From Lentzea sp. NBRC 105346 (GTDB lineage Bacteria; Actinomycetota; Actinomycetes; Mycobacteriales; Pseudonocardiaceae): a stretch of 64,000 nucleotides of DNA. Below, piece after piece: positions 24,908 through 33,633 of this stretch (position 1 is its first letter; each line of letters starts with the position of its first letter). The stretch is taken from contig NZ_BSTQ01000005.1 of the NCBI RefSeq assembly GCF_030269605.1, positions 276,192 through 340,191 of the forward strand, given 5' to 3'. Position numbers and translations under genes: made by a program. The notes beneath the pieces were generated by a model, which did no database searches, was not told the DNA's origin, and was given only the letters and a program-made list of their open reading frames with translations.

Positions 24908-25779
24908 TGAAGGGCATCGTCCTCGCGGGTGGCAGCGGGACGCGGCTGCACCCGATCACGCAGGCGGTGTCCAAGCAGCTGCTGCCGGTCTACGACAAGC
25001 CGATGATCTACTACCCGATCTCCGTGCTGATGCTGGCCGGGGTCAGGGAGATCCTGGTCATCTCGACTCCGGCGGATCTGCCGAACTTCCGGCGCTTACT
25101 CGGCAACGGCGAGCAGTTCGGGTTGCGCTTCGAGTACGCCGAGCAGCCGCAGCCGAACGGGCTGGCCGAGGCGTTCGTCATCGGCAAGGACTTCATCGGT
25201 GACGATGATGTCGCGCTTGTGTTGGGCGACAACATCTTCTACGGCTCCGGCTTCTCGAAGACGTTGCAGCAGAAGGTGTCCGAACTGGACGGTTGCGTGC
25301 TGTTCGGGTACCCGGTGAAGGATCCGGAGCGGTACGGCGTCGGCGAGATCGACGCGGACGGCCGGCTGCTGTCCATTGAGGAGAAGCCGGCGAAGCCCAA
25401 GTCGAACAAGGCGATCACCGGGCTTTACTTCTACGACAACCAGGTCGTGGACATCGCGGCGAACCTCAAGCCGTCCAAGCGGGGCGAGCTGGAGATCACC
25501 GACGTCAACCTGACATATCTCCGACAGGGGCGGGCCGAGCTGGTCGAGCTGACGCGCGGGTTCGCGTGGCTGGACACCGGGACGCACGACTCGTTGCTGG
25601 AGGCCGGTCAGTTCGTGCAGGTGCTGGAGCACCGGCAGGGCGTGCGCATCGCGTGTCTGGAGGAGATCGCGCTGCGGATGGGGTTCATCACGGCGGACGA
25701 GTGCTACGCGCTGGGTGCGAAGCTCGCGAAGTCCGGTTACGGCGAGTACGTCATGGCCGTGGCCAAGGGCCAGATCTAG
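24907..25779 (+). CDS. rmlA: Glucose-1-phosphate thymidylyltransferase
   Basis: 290 aa. Makes dTDP-glucose from glucose 1-phosphate and dTTP, first step to dTDP-rhamnose and other deoxysugars. Nucleotidyltransferase signature [20 protein letters not shown] at 3-22, followed by [15 protein letters not shown]; active-site GDNIFYG and [12 protein letters not shown] are present. Its last 29 bp overlap the end of the convergent htpX gene. No other rml gene is in the window. Confidence 0.96.
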   Translation: MKGIVLAGGSGTRLHPITQAVSKQLLPVYDKPMIYYPISVLMLAGVREILVISTPADLPNFRRLLGNGEQFGLRFEYAEQPQPNGLAEAFVIGKDFIGDDDVALVLGDNIFYGSGFSKTLQQKVSELDGCVLFGYPVKDPERYGVGEIDADGRLLSIEEKPAKPKSNKAITGLYFYDNQVVDIAANLKPSKRGELEITDVNLTYLRQGRAELVELTRGFAWLDTGTHDSLLEAGQFVQVLEHRQGVRIACLEEIALRMGFITADECYALGAKLAKSGYGEYVMAVAKGQI

Positions 25780-26626
25780 CCAGTTCCTCCAGTCTTCGAA
25801 TCCGTTCGGCCATGGGCGGGTGGGTCGAGAACCACTTCGCGAACTGCTCGCCCGGCCGGAACGGGTTGGCGATCATCAGGTGGGACTGCGAGACCACCTC
25901 GGGTTCCGGCGCGAGCGGCGCCGCCTGTGTGCCGTACTCCAGCTTGCGCAGCGCGGACGCCAGGGCCAGCGGGTCGCCGGTCAGTTCGGCGCCGCCCGCG
26001 TCCGCCTGGAACTCGCGGGAGCGGCTCACGGCGAGCTGCACGACGGTCGCCGCGACCGGGCCGAGCAGTGCGATGAGCAGGACGCCCAGGAAGCCGGGGC
26101 CGTCGTCGTCATCACCACCGAAGATGCCGGCGAAGATGGCCAGGTTGGCCAGCATCGTCACGACGCTCGCCATCGCGCCCGCGACGCACGAGATGAGGAT
26201 GTCGCGGTTGTAGACGTGGGACAGCTCGTGGCCGAGCACGGCCCGCAGCTCGCGCTCGTCGAGCAGCTCGAGGATTCCCGTCGTGCAGCACACGGCGGCG
26301 TTGCGCGGGTTCCGGCCCGTGGCGAACGCGTTGGGCGCCTGGGTGGGGCTCAGGTACAGCCGCGGCATGGGCTGACGAGCCTTCATGGACAGCTCGCGCA
26401 CGATGCGGTGGAGCGCCGGTTGCTCCACTTCCGAGACCGGCCACGCGCGCATCGCGCGCAGGGCGATCCGATCCGAGTTGAAGTAGGCGTACGCGTTCAC
26501 GCCAAGCGCCACCAACAGGCCGATGACCAGTGCGGTTCGCCCGAAGAGCGAGCTGATCGCCAGGATCAGCGCGCTCATGACGCCGAGCAGCAACGCCGTC
26601 TTCAACCCGTTGTAGTGCTTGTGCAC
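25751..26626 (-). CDS. htpX: Membrane zinc metalloprotease HtpX
   Basis: 291 aa M48 peptidase for membrane protein quality control. Helices at about 10-50 ([36 protein letters not shown]), the zinc motif HELSH in [15 protein letters not shown] at about 134, two more hydrophobic stretches (about 150-200), and the third zinc ligand Glu in [16 protein letters not shown] 26626 with GGAGG upstream. Convergent with and overlapping rmlA by 29 bp. Confidence 0.95.
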   Translation of the reverse strand: MHKHYNGLKTALLLGVMSALILAISSLFGRTALVIGLLVALGVNAYAYFNSDRIALRAMRAWPVSEVEQPALHRIVRELSMKARQPMPRLYLSPTQAPNAFATGRNPRNAAVCCTTGILELLDERELRAVLGHELSHVYNRDILISCVAGAMASVVTMLANLAIFAGIFGGDDDDGPGFLGVLLIALLGPVAATVVQLAVSRSREFQADAGGAELTGDPLALASALRKLEYGTQAAPLAPEPEVVSQSHLMIANPFRPGEQFAKWFSTHPPMAERIRRLEELARSGPWPRP

Positions 26627-26644
26627 GGTTTGCCTCCGGGTCTT

Positions 26645-27094
26645 CTACGTCCGTCCTCTCAACGATCCGGGCCTGCGGCCGGTTCCGGTCACCGTCTCCG
26701 GCGCGGGCTCCGCGGCCGGGTCCAGCGGCGGTGGTGGGGGCACCTGGCCGACCCACGTGGCCAGCACGTCCCGCTCGTGCACGAGCTCCGCGACGGCGCC
26801 GTCACCGTCGATCGATCCGGTGCCCGGATAGCCGAACTCGGGTGCCCAGTGCAGAGCGTCGAACGGGCACACCTCGACGCAGATTCCGCAGTACAGGCAG
26901 GACCCGTAGTCGATGGCGAACCGGTCGAGCACGTTGTGGCTGCGCGGGCGCGCCGAGCCGGGTTGCTGCTCGACCTCGGTGTGCGAGGTGATGTGGATGC
27001 ACCAGTCCGGGCACTCGCGCGCGCAGATCATGCAGACCGTGCAGTTGGCTTCGAGCAGCGCGATCACGCCACGGGTGCGCGGTGGGAGCTCCAT
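26645..27094 (-). CDS. NuoI-like 2[4Fe-4S] ferredoxin subunit (orphan Complex I trio)
   Basis: 149 aa from ATG 27094 (TGATG overlap with the preceding stop; GTG 27097 is an alternative). Two cluster motifs: [17 protein letters not shown] and [18 protein letters not shown], as in NuoI. The C-terminal 45 residues are Pro-rich ([18 protein letters not shown]), unlike the operon copy at 51672. Third gene of a nuoB-nuoC-nuoI set that lacks all membrane subunits and NuoD. Expected role: electron transfer within a peripheral Complex I-like module. Confidence 0.85.
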   Translation of the reverse strand: MELPPRTRGVIALLEANCTVCMICARECPDWCIHITSHTEVEQQPGSARPRSHNVLDRFAIDYGSCLYCGICVEVCPFDALHWAPEFGYPGTGSIDGDGAVAELVHERDVLATWVGQVPPPPPLDPAAEPAPETVTGTGRRPGSLRGRT

Positions 27095-27612
27095 CACTTC
27101 TCTTCCTCACGACGCGGTCCCCACGAGGGATCCGGGACTCCGGGCGGGGCGGTGCGGCGGCGGCTGGGGGCCGAGGTGTTGTCCTCGCCCGGTTCGAGCC
27201 GGCCCGGCCACGGCTTCACGACGCGCGAGGCCAGCACGAAGTCCTTGCGCAGCGGGTGGCCGTGGAAGCTCTCGGGCAACAGCAGGTGCTCGGCCGGCTC
27301 GGCCAGCCGGATGCCGAACATCTCGGCGGCCTCACGCTCGTGCCACGCCGCGCCGGCCCACAGGCCCGCGACGCTCGGCAGCACCTCGTCGGCCGCGATC
27401 TCACCGCGCAGCATCCGGCGTTCCCGCGTGTCGGGGTTGATGACGTGCAGGAACACGAAGTGCCGCTGACCTGCGGAACCCGGCCGGCCCGCGTCCTCGA
27501 CGCCGAGCCAGTCGAACATCACGAAGCCTTCGGCGTGCACCTGCGCCGCCGCGGCGAGCCAGTCGCCGTCGACGTGGTGGACGGTCTGCCCGAAGGCGGT
27601 CTTGGGGGTCAC
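27094..27612 (-). CDS. NuoC-like subunit (orphan Complex I trio)
   Basis: 172 aa from GTG 27612, which overlaps the nuoB-like stop (GTGA, 27609-27612). The 30-kDa subunit region is conserved: [36 protein letters not shown] and [20 protein letters not shown]. Only about 35% of the long open frame is real; the upstream portion is antisense overlap. Shares the peripheral-arm role of NuoC. Confidence 0.85.
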   Translation of the reverse strand: MTPKTAFGQTVHHVDGDWLAAAAQVHAEGFVMFDWLGVEDAGRPGSAGQRHFVFLHVINPDTRERRMLRGEIAADEVLPSVAGLWAGAAWHEREAAEMFGIRLAEPAEHLLLPESFHGHPLRKDFVLASRVVKPWPGRLEPGEDNTSAPSRRRTAPPGVPDPSWGPRREEEK

Positions 27613-28019
27613 GCGTGCACCAGCTTGTGCAGGGCCTTGAGGCCTTCGAGCAGCGCCTCGGGGCGGGGCGGGCAGCCGGGCACGGCGACGTGCACGGGCA
27701 GCAGCTGGTCGATGCCCTTGGTGACGCTGTACGAGTCCCAGTACGGGCCGCCGGTGTTGCTGCAGGCGCCCACGGAGATCACGTAGCGCGGTTCGGACAT
27801 GGCCTCGTAACTCGCGAGCACGGCGGGCAACATGGCGTCCGTGACGGTGCCGGAGACGATCAACACGTGGGCCTCCCCCGCGCCTTCGACCGGAACGACA
27901 CCGAGATCGGGGAGGCGGTCGAGCGCGGCCATCACTTCGACGCCACAACAGGCGAGTCCGAGCTCGAGCACGGTGACCTGGTAGGTGGTGCCCCAATCCA
28001 GGCGAACAGAAGCCGTCAC
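27609..28019 (-). CDS. NuoB-like [4Fe-4S] subunit (orphan Complex I trio)
   Basis: 136 aa from GTG 28019 (VTASVRLDWGTTYQVTVLEL). All four N2-cluster cysteines are present: adjacent pair in LACCGVEV, one in VGACSNTGGPYW and one in [15 protein letters not shown]. First gene of the trio; the region upstream is shared with the divergent LysR gene. Differs clearly from the operon NuoB at 60021. Confidence 0.88.
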   Translation of the reverse strand: MTASVRLDWGTTYQVTVLELGLACCGVEVMAALDRLPDLGVVPVEGAGEAHVLIVSGTVTDAMLPAVLASYEAMSEPRYVISVGACSNTGGPYWDSYSVTKGIDQLLPVHVAVPGCPPRPEALLEGLKALHKLVHA

Positions 28020-28183
28020 AACCTTCGAGGGTAATACTTGGGGGCCCGCCCAGCTTGCGCCTGGGCGGACCCCCACCCCCCATCTTGATTCCCCCCGGAA
28101 TCGGCCCCACGCATCAGAGCCGGGAGTAGTTTCATACAACCCCAGCGAAGAGTCCAGGAGTTCAGAAACAAGTTCTGCAGATA

Positions 28184-28198
28184 ATTTCGCAGCGAAAT
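28184..28198. promoter_or_regulatory. Inverted repeat, candidate LysR operator
   Basis: ATTTCGC-A-GCGAAAT, a perfect 7-bp inverted repeat fitting the LysR T-N11-A pattern, in the AT-richer stretch 49 bp ahead of the LysR start and between it and the nuoB-like gene. Confidence 0.5.
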
Positions 28199-28246
28199 GT
28201 GGTCAAGTTCAGTACAACTAATCGGTAGAACACTTGAGAGGTGTGC

Positions 28247-29284
28247 ATGTCCGGCTCGGCCCAGCTGCTCCTCCCCGCGGGGAACCCGCTCAGCAGGCTG
28301 CTGCACTCGCCGACCGCGTTGCTGGACACCACGATGGACCAGCTCAGGACACTGCTGGCGGTGTACGAGACCAAGTCGGCGCTGCGGGCGGCACGGGCGC
28401 TGGGGCGGGAACAGTCGAGCGTGCAGAAGCAGCTGGACACGTTGAACCGGAACTTCAAGGACCTGTGCGGAGAACCGCTGGTCGTGAAGCAGGGCCGCGG
28501 AAAAGACGTGCTCTTCACCGCGACCGGTGAGTCGCTCGTCGAATTGGCGCGCGCGACGCTCGGCGACTGGCTCGACGGAATTCACGAGTGCCGCCGCAAG
28601 CTCGGCAACACGCTCACCGTGGGCACCACGCGGTTCATGCTGGACACGCTCGCGCGGGCGTGGCGGCACGTCGAGGACGACTTCCGCGCGCGCGACGTCG
28701 ACCTGAAGGTCGTGCACATCCGCACCAAGGACATCTGGGCCAAGCTGGAGACGCGCGAGGTCGACATCGTGTGCGGCAGCGTCGTCACGCCGGCGGGCAA
28801 GTCGTGGGACCCGGACGAGTTCGACGTGATCGAGTGGCGCCGCGGCGGCCTGGCGCTGCTCACCAACCTGCCGGACGGCGTCATCGGCCAGCGCGTGCGC
28901 ACGCGACAGCTGCCCGCGCTCCCGCTGGTGGTGCCGGGGGCGGGGCTGATCGCCGAGTTCCTGCGCGGCTGGTTCGGCCAGGACTACCGCAACACGCTGA
29001 ACATCGCCGCAGAGATCGACGAGATCCAGTACGGCATGTCGCTGCTGCGGTCGAACCTCGTGCAGGGCTGCATGATCGTGACGTCCGGACTCGGCGTGGT
29101 GGCGTCGAACGGCGAACTGCGGGAGGGCGACGGTCTGCGGGTCGTCGACCTGGTCGACGACGCCAAGCCGGCGCTGGAACGGTTGGTCGGGGTGTTCACC
29201 CGCTCCGATGAGCGGGCGAAGCACCCCTCAGACCACCCGTTGAACCTCCTCTGGGCCGCGTTCGAGTCGGAGGCCCCTCGTTAG
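28247..29284 (+). CDS. LysR-family transcriptional regulator
   Basis: 345 aa from ATG 28247 behind GAGAGG; GTG 28241 is in frame too. An N-terminal extension of about 30 residues precedes the winged helix (MDQLRTLLAVYETKSALRAA, REQSSVQKQLDTLNRNFKDL, CGEPLVVKQGRGKDVLFTATG). The effector domain begins at about 120 (LTVGTTRFMLDTLARAW). It is divergent from the orphan nuoB-nuoC-nuoI trio and may control it. The spacing of the HTH is slightly atypical for LysR (QSSVQKQLDTLN). Confidence 0.8.
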   Translation: MSGSAQLLLPAGNPLSRLLHSPTALLDTTMDQLRTLLAVYETKSALRAARALGREQSSVQKQLDTLNRNFKDLCGEPLVVKQGRGKDVLFTATGESLVELARATLGDWLDGIHECRRKLGNTLTVGTTRFMLDTLARAWRHVEDDFRARDVDLKVVHIRTKDIWAKLETREVDIVCGSVVTPAGKSWDPDEFDVIEWRRGGLALLTNLPDGVIGQRVRTRQLPALPLVVPGAGLIAEFLRGWFGQDYRNTLNIAAEIDEIQYGMSLLRSNLVQGCMIVTSGLGVVASNGELREGDGLRVVDLVDDAKPALERLVGVFTRSDERAKHPSDHPLNLLWAAFESEAPR

Positions 29285-29418
29285 GCCTTCGTGGGTGTGG
29301 GCTTCGCAGTGTCGCGCTCTACGCGGCGTTGCTGTGCTTTGGCCATCTTGGCCAGCCAGTTCGTCGCCTCCGAGCGGATCTTCGCCAGCTCGTCGTCGCG
29401 TGCCTGCTGCTCGTTCAT
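29281..29418 (-). CDS. Small charged protein of unknown function
   Basis: 45 aa. Begins MNEQQARDDELAKIRSEATN and ends AKPTPTKA; almost all helical and rich in Lys, Arg, Glu and Gln. ATG 29418 is preceded by AGGGAGTGG at good spacing. Its stop overlaps the stop of the convergent LysR gene by 3 bp. No family recognised; support is the ribosome site and the codon-like composition. Confidence 0.5.
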   Translation of the reverse strand: MNEQQARDDELAKIRSEATNWLAKMAKAQQRRVERDTAKPTPTKA

Positions 29419-29529
29419 CGGCCACTCCCTGCGTGTCGGGATGCCTCGATGGGAGCACTACCCGGTCTCCGCTCGCTAGGCCCACCAGTCTTGTGGGTGA
29501 ACCTGCTTGACCGCGCCGGACATGTGATC

Positions 29530-30117
29530 ATGCGACGCGTGATTCGTGCGAGCGCGTTCTCGGTGGTCGGCGGCCTGGCGATCGGGGTCGCCACGAACCT
29601 GCTGCAGGGGGTGCTGCCAGGCCACTTCAATTCGATCGCGAACTCCGGATCGGTGTGGGTCGTCGGCGCGTTCGTCGCCGGTGCGCTCGCGACCCGGCGG
29701 GCGCCGCTGCTGGGGCTGCTCACACAGGTGTTCGCCGTCGTCGGCTACTACGGCTACGCCGAGCTCTTCCGGGACGGCATGGGCAGCGCGTACGCCCCGG
29801 CCGTCTGGCTCGGGTTCGCGCTCGTCGGCGGGCCGATCTTCGGCCTCGCCGGAACGTGGTGGCGGCGCGGTGCGGGCCGGCGGCCGATCATGGGTGCCGG
29901 GCTGCTCGGCGGCGTCTTCGGCATGGACGGCCTGTGGCACCTCATGGTGCTGCACTACCTGCCGACCGGGATGGCCTTCTGCGTCGTCGCGGTGCTCGTG
30001 CCCCTGGCGCTGGGCCGCACGTGGCGCGAACGCCTCCTGGGCGTGCTGTGCGCCGCGCTGGTGGCTCCGCTGGCGGTGAGCGTGCTCAGCATCGCCGCCG
30101 CGGTGACGGGCCTTTAG
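29530..30117 (+). CDS. Polytopic membrane protein, DUF6518-like
   Basis: 195 aa from ATG 29530 (MRRVIRASAFSVVGGLAIGV); GTG 29524 is also possible. About six hydrophobic helices with Gly-rich turns (VWVVGAFVAGALATRRAPLL, WLGFALVGGPIFGLAGTWWR, GMDGLWHLMVLHYLPTG). Resembles the uncharacterised DUF6518 family. The end overlaps the end of the convergent transglycosylase gene by 4 bp. Confidence 0.75.
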   Translation: MRRVIRASAFSVVGGLAIGVATNLLQGVLPGHFNSIANSGSVWVVGAFVAGALATRRAPLLGLLTQVFAVVGYYGYAELFRDGMGSAYAPAVWLGFALVGGPIFGLAGTWWRRGAGRRPIMGAGLLGGVFGMDGLWHLMVLHYLPTGMAFCVVAVLVPLALGRTWRERLLGVLCAALVAPLAVSVLSIAAAVTGL

Positions 30118-30905
30118 TAGCCGCGGTAGCCGCCGCCCAGCGCCAGGGAGGCGAGGCCGGGGTGGTTGGCGAAGCTGCCGTAGCGGGCGATGGTGTAGCG
30201 GACGCCGGCGATGATGTTGTCGACCGGGTTGAAGATGTCGCCGTGACCGGGCAGCGCGTACGCGCGGAAGGTCGGGTCGATGGTCTGCATGAGGCCCTTG
30301 GACGGAGTGCCACGCATGGCGTTGGAGTCCCAGTTGTTGACGGCGTTGGGGTTGCCGTTGGACTCCTTGATGATGATCGTGTAGATCGCGGGGACGGCGC
30401 TCTCGTCGATGTTGGTGCCGTTGGCCTGCAGGATCTTGATGGCTTCCTTGATCCAGCCCTCGATCTCGCGCTGCTTGGGCGGCTTGCGCAGCTCGGCCTG
30501 ACGGGCGGCCTCCTCGGCGGCGGCCCGCTGGCGCGCGTCGTAGCCGTCCTTGGCGACCTTCGCGGCGGCGTTGAAGTTCTCCATGGCGTAGAGCTGCTGG
30601 CCCTGCAGCACCCGCGCGACCTCGGCACCGGGGTTGACCGCGTGCACGGTCTTCACGCCGACCTCTTCGGCGGCGGGGACGACGGCGAGGTCGGCGCCCG
30701 CGGCGAGCGGGTTCGTCTTCGCGCTGGCGACGTGCGCGATGGCGGCGGTGCCTGCGGCGACACCGGCGGCGACGAGGACCGCGGACACCCGGTGGGCGAG
30801 CGGGACCTTGTCATCGTCCTTCATGCGGTGCGAACCGACGTGCGCACCTTGAACGGGCACAACCGTGTACACGGTGCGCCCAGCAGCCTTGCTGTGCCGG
30901 GCCAA
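30114..30905 (-). CDS. Secreted/membrane-anchored lytic transglycosylase, SLT domain
   Basis: 263 aa from TTG 30905, chosen because GGAGG lies 8 bp upstream and LARHSKAAGRTVYTVV is a common type of start for these proteins. Membrane/signal segment at about 34-55 (VSAVLVAAGVAAGTAAIAHVA), a helical Ala/Lys/Glu-rich region (about 90-155), then the SLT domain (about 165-263) with catalytic Glu in IIIKESNGNPNAVNNWDSNA, GLMQTIDPTF and the C-terminal NIIAGVRYTIARYG. Cleaves peptidoglycan glycan strands. Confidence 0.88.
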   Translation of the reverse strand: MARHSKAAGRTVYTVVPVQGAHVGSHRMKDDDKVPLAHRVSAVLVAAGVAAGTAAIAHVASAKTNPLAAGADLAVVPAAEEVGVKTVHAVNPGAEVARVLQGQQLYAMENFNAAAKVAKDGYDARQRAAAEEAARQAELRKPPKQREIEGWIKEAIKILQANGTNIDESAVPAIYTIIIKESNGNPNAVNNWDSNAMRGTPSKGLMQTIDPTFRAYALPGHGDIFNPVDNIIAGVRYTIARYGSFANHPGLASLALGGGYRGY

Positions 30906-31366
30906 GGGGGAGCCTCCTGCATCGGGGAGTCCGGTCAGGACGCCTGGCGGGGGATCCAGGTGGCGTTGCTGCGGGACGCAACTCCGTGTCCTTGCGGTGA
31001 CCGAACCGTTATCTGGCGGCTGGGAAAGTAACCTCGCGTCACGAGCGCAGGCAAGGCAGAGCTCTACGAGGGTGACCCTTGTCACGTTTCTTGGGGCGCA
31101 TTGCTACTCGCTGCAACGGGTACCGGAGCGAGCAGTTAGTTAGCGCATGAGGCACAACTAATGTCTGGTCGTAAGTTCATCGATGCCTCCTGGATGAACC
31201 GGACGGAGCTGTTTGCTACGTCGGTTCGTGGTTCGCGGTCGTTATGGGGTTATGGATCAACCACCCGACCGTGTGACGAACGTGGTCGCGTGGTGACGTT
31301 GCGCAATCAGCTTGTGCGGCTGTATGAGGGCATACGGCTGGGAGGGCTGGTCAGTTCGAGAAAGGA
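30906..31366. other. Intergenic region, about 460 bp
   Basis: Holds the upstream region of the transglycosylase gene. Seen: a possible minus-strand promoter TTGCCT-N17-TTACTT near 31025-31055, a small inverted repeat GTGAC-CCTT-GTCAC at 31072-31085, and a dense set of short stems at 30940-31010. A plus-strand ORF (31161-31403) is not convincing. Nothing else recognised. Confidence 0.5.
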
Positions 31367-31393
31367 GCCCCCGACGGCGGCGTTGTCGGGGGC
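31367..31393 (-). terminator. Intrinsic terminator of the trypsin-like gene
   Basis: 9-bp perfect stem GCCCCCGAC/GTCGGGGGC with a 9-nt loop, directly after the stop at 31400; the minus strand continues TCCTTTCTCG. Confidence 0.75.
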
Positions 31394-31399
31394 ACACGG

Positions 31400-32176
31400 C
31401 TAGTTGGCGAGCTGTCGCGCGAGCTCCGCCTGGTACGCCGAGATCCGCATCCACATCTTCGGCACGCCCGCCTGCTCACCACAGCCGTGGCCGAGCGTCA
31501 CGGTGCCGACCAGCTTGCCCGCGACCACGAGCGGACCTCCGCCGTCGCCGGCGCACGTGGCGGTCCCGCCTTCGAGCCGGCCGCCGCACAGGCGGGTCTT
31601 CGGGTCGAACGCCTGCCCGTACTCCGTGGCGCACTTCGCGTTGTCGACGAGCGGAATGTCGGCCTTGCGCAGGAACTGCGACTCCTTCACCTGCGCGGTC
31701 CACCCCCAGCCCAGCGCGGTGCCGGTCACGCCGGGCTTCTCCAGGGCCGCGTCCGCGGGCCCGGCGAGCGGCAACGTCTTGTAGGGCAACGGTTTCGTCA
31801 GCGTGACCACCGCGACGTCGTTGAACAGCTGTTCGTCGTCGAACTTCGGGTGTACCCAGACCTTCGCCACATCGGCCACGACCCCGGCGCGACTCTTCCG
31901 GTCGTCGCGCCCGGCCACGATCTTGAGCTTGCGGGCGCTGACGCGCGTGGCGCACCAGGCCGACGTCACCACCTTGTTCGGGGCGGCCAGCGTGCCGCCG
32001 CAGAACTCGCTGACGCCCTTCACGTCGTCGGTCAGGTAGACCGCCCACGGAAAGTCCGCTGTCGACGCCCTGGCGCCGCCCGCGATCGCGCCGTGCACGT
32101 CGTCCGCCGCGGCCGTGCCCAGCGGAAGGGCCAGACCGAGCACCGCTCCGACGACCGCCGCCCACTTCCAGTTCAT
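31400..32176 (-). CDS. Secreted trypsin-fold (S1) protein without catalytic His and Ser
   Basis: 258 aa from ATG 32176 (GGGAGAAG upstream). Signal peptide at 1-24 (WAAVVGAVLGLALPLGTAAA). S1 fold is clear: CGGTLAAPNKVVTSAWC, NDVAVVTLTKPL, TALGWGWT, CAGDGGGPLVV. Two of three catalytic residues are changed: the His of the usual TAAHC is Trp74 and the Ser of GDSGGP is Gly212; Asp120 remains. The disulfide cysteines (59/75, 182/197, 208/236 region) are kept. It is probably a secreted pseudoprotease, acting by binding rather than cleavage. Confidence 0.9.
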   Translation of the reverse strand: MNWKWAAVVGAVLGLALPLGTAAADDVHGAIAGGARASTADFPWAVYLTDDVKGVSEFCGGTLAAPNKVVTSAWCATRVSARKLKIVAGRDDRKSRAGVVADVAKVWVHPKFDDEQLFNDVAVVTLTKPLPYKTLPLAGPADAALEKPGVTGTALGWGWTAQVKESQFLRKADIPLVDNAKCATEYGQAFDPKTRLCGGRLEGGTATCAGDGGGPLVVAGKLVGTVTLGHGCGEQAGVPKMWMRISAYQAELARQLAN

Positions 32177-32431
32177 GTCTTCTCCCGTTCGGTTGGGGAC
32201 GAACGGGATGGTGCCGAAGCGGAACGGGCTGAGACGCGGACAAGTTGTTGGCACAAGCGTTAATGGGAACCATGGGGATGGCGGGCCTTGGCCGAAAGTT
32301 CCGAAAACGGTTGCAGTCGCGCCCGGCGCGCAGCCTAAGTGGCCTTTGCCGAAACGGCGTCACGGGATCTCACGTTGTGGAGGTCGTCGATCAGCCACGT
32401 TGAAGGTCGACTTGAACCTAGAGTCGCGACC

Positions 32432-33073
32432 ATGAACACGGTGCCCGCCGACCTCGATGTCATTCGCGACTCCTACGACCGCGCGGCCGACAACTACGTG
32501 GAAATGGGCGTCGGCGACATCCGCAAGCACCCGTGGCTGTGTGCCGCGCTGAATGTGTTCGCTGAGGCGGTCGGCGGCCGGGGCCCCGTGCTCGACGTCG
32601 GCTGCGGACCGGGCACGGTCACCGCCTACCTGGCCGAACGCGGCGTCGACGTCTCCGGCGTGGACCTGTCGCCCCGCATGATCGAACACGCGCGACGGCT
32701 GCATCCGGAGTGCACCTTCAGCGTTGGGTCCTCAACCGACCTCGAGCTGGCCGAGGCGTCGTTCGGTGGGGTGCTGGGCTGGTGGTCGTTGTTCAACCTG
32801 CCCCGCGACGTCCTGCCGCGCGTGCTGTCGTCGTTCGCAAAGGCGCTGGTGCCGCAGGGTCAGTTGATGATCGGGACACACGTCGGCGACGGCGATGTGC
32901 GGCGCACCGAGGCCTATGGCGTCCCGGTTCACTGGACCACCCACCTGTGGCAGCCCGAGCAGCTCGCCGCGCTGGTCGAGCAGACCGGGCTGCGGATCAC
33001 GGCCGAGCTGCGGCTGCCCGCCAAGGGAGAGATCCGCCCCGGCGTGGTTCTCGTCGCGCAGCGCGAAGGCTGA
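32432..33073 (+). CDS. Class I SAM-dependent methyltransferase
   Basis: 213 aa from ATG 32432. SAM-binding motif I VLDVGCGPGTVTAYLAERG at about 50-68 and motif II VDLSPRMIEHARRLHPE follow the usual order; ends GEIRPGVVLVAQREG. Acceptor substrate cannot be predicted. The 255 bp before it, next to the trypsin-like gene, holds the two divergent promoters. Confidence 0.85.
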   Translation: MNTVPADLDVIRDSYDRAADNYVEMGVGDIRKHPWLCAALNVFAEAVGGRGPVLDVGCGPGTVTAYLAERGVDVSGVDLSPRMIEHARRLHPECTFSVGSSTDLELAEASFGGVLGWWSLFNLPRDVLPRVLSSFAKALVPQGQLMIGTHVGDGDVRRTEAYGVPVHWTTHLWQPEQLAALVEQTGLRITAELRLPAKGEIRPGVVLVAQREG

Positions 33074-33097
33074 CCAAACGAAGCGCACACTGAGGTC

Positions 33098-33625
33098 ATG
33101 GACAAGCAGTCCGTCCATGACGACATGGACCGTGCCCGCACGATCTTCCACGCACTTCTCGACGGCGCGGACGCGGATGACCTTCGCCGTCCGTCGCAAG
33201 GCACTCGGTGGACCAACCGCCAACTGCTGTTCCACATGCTGCTGGGCTACCTGATCATCCGCGCACTGCGGAACCTGGCTCGGCTCTTCGGACGGTTGCC
33301 GGCGAAGGCGAGTCGCGGATTCGCCCGGCTGCTCAACGCCGGTACCAGGCCGTTCGACTTCGTCAACTACCTCGGTTCCTGGCTGGGCGGGAACTTCCTG
33401 TCGCCCAGAGCGATGGGTGTGCTGTTCGATCGCACGATCGCGGCGCTGCATCGCAGGCTCGAGGCCGAGAGCGAGTCGGAACTGGGCCGGGGTATGCACT
33501 ACCCGGTTCGGTGGGACCCGTTCTTCAGTGACTTCATGACCCTCGCGGACATCTACCGCTTCCCCACGCAACACTTCGACTTCCACCGTGCTCAGCTCAC
33601 CCTGGGCAACGGCGGGGCGGCCTGA
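33098..33625 (+). CDS. DinB/maleylpyruvate isomerase-like family protein
   Basis: 175 aa, ATG behind GAGGTC. Four-helix DinB-like fold: DDMDRARTIFHALLDGADAD, GTRWTNRQLLFHMLLGYLII with the first metal His, and YRFPTQHFDFHRAQLTLG with the last His pair. Starts 24 bp after the methyltransferase, so likely co-transcribed. Activity unknown. Confidence 0.78.
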   Translation: MDKQSVHDDMDRARTIFHALLDGADADDLRRPSQGTRWTNRQLLFHMLLGYLIIRALRNLARLFGRLPAKASRGFARLLNAGTRPFDFVNYLGSWLGGNFLSPRAMGVLFDRTIAALHRRLEAESESELGRGMHYPVRWDPFFSDFMTLADIYRFPTQHFDFHRAQLTLGNGGAA

Positions 33626-33633
33626 CCCCGCGC

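Noticed and set aside
27613..28110. N-terminal extension of the orphan nuoC-like ORF
   Set aside because: It lies over the nuoB-like gene in another frame and lacks any NuoC features; GTG 27612 gives the usual start and coupling.
28016..29224. Long minus-strand ORF of 402 codons opposite the LysR gene
   Set aside because: It is the antisense shadow of a clear LysR reading frame, typical of GC-rich DNA.
30906..31060. Possible c-di-AMP (ydaO) riboswitch ahead of the transglycosylase gene
   Set aside because: Fragments resembling GCGGGGGANCCA and AGNUAACCUCG occur only on the plus strand, opposite to the gene, and the rest of the consensus is missing.
31161..31403. Plus-strand ORF of 80 codons between transglycosylase and trypsin-like genes
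   Set aside because: It runs through the terminator hairpin of the opposite gene, has no ribosome site, and its codon use is unlike the neighbours.
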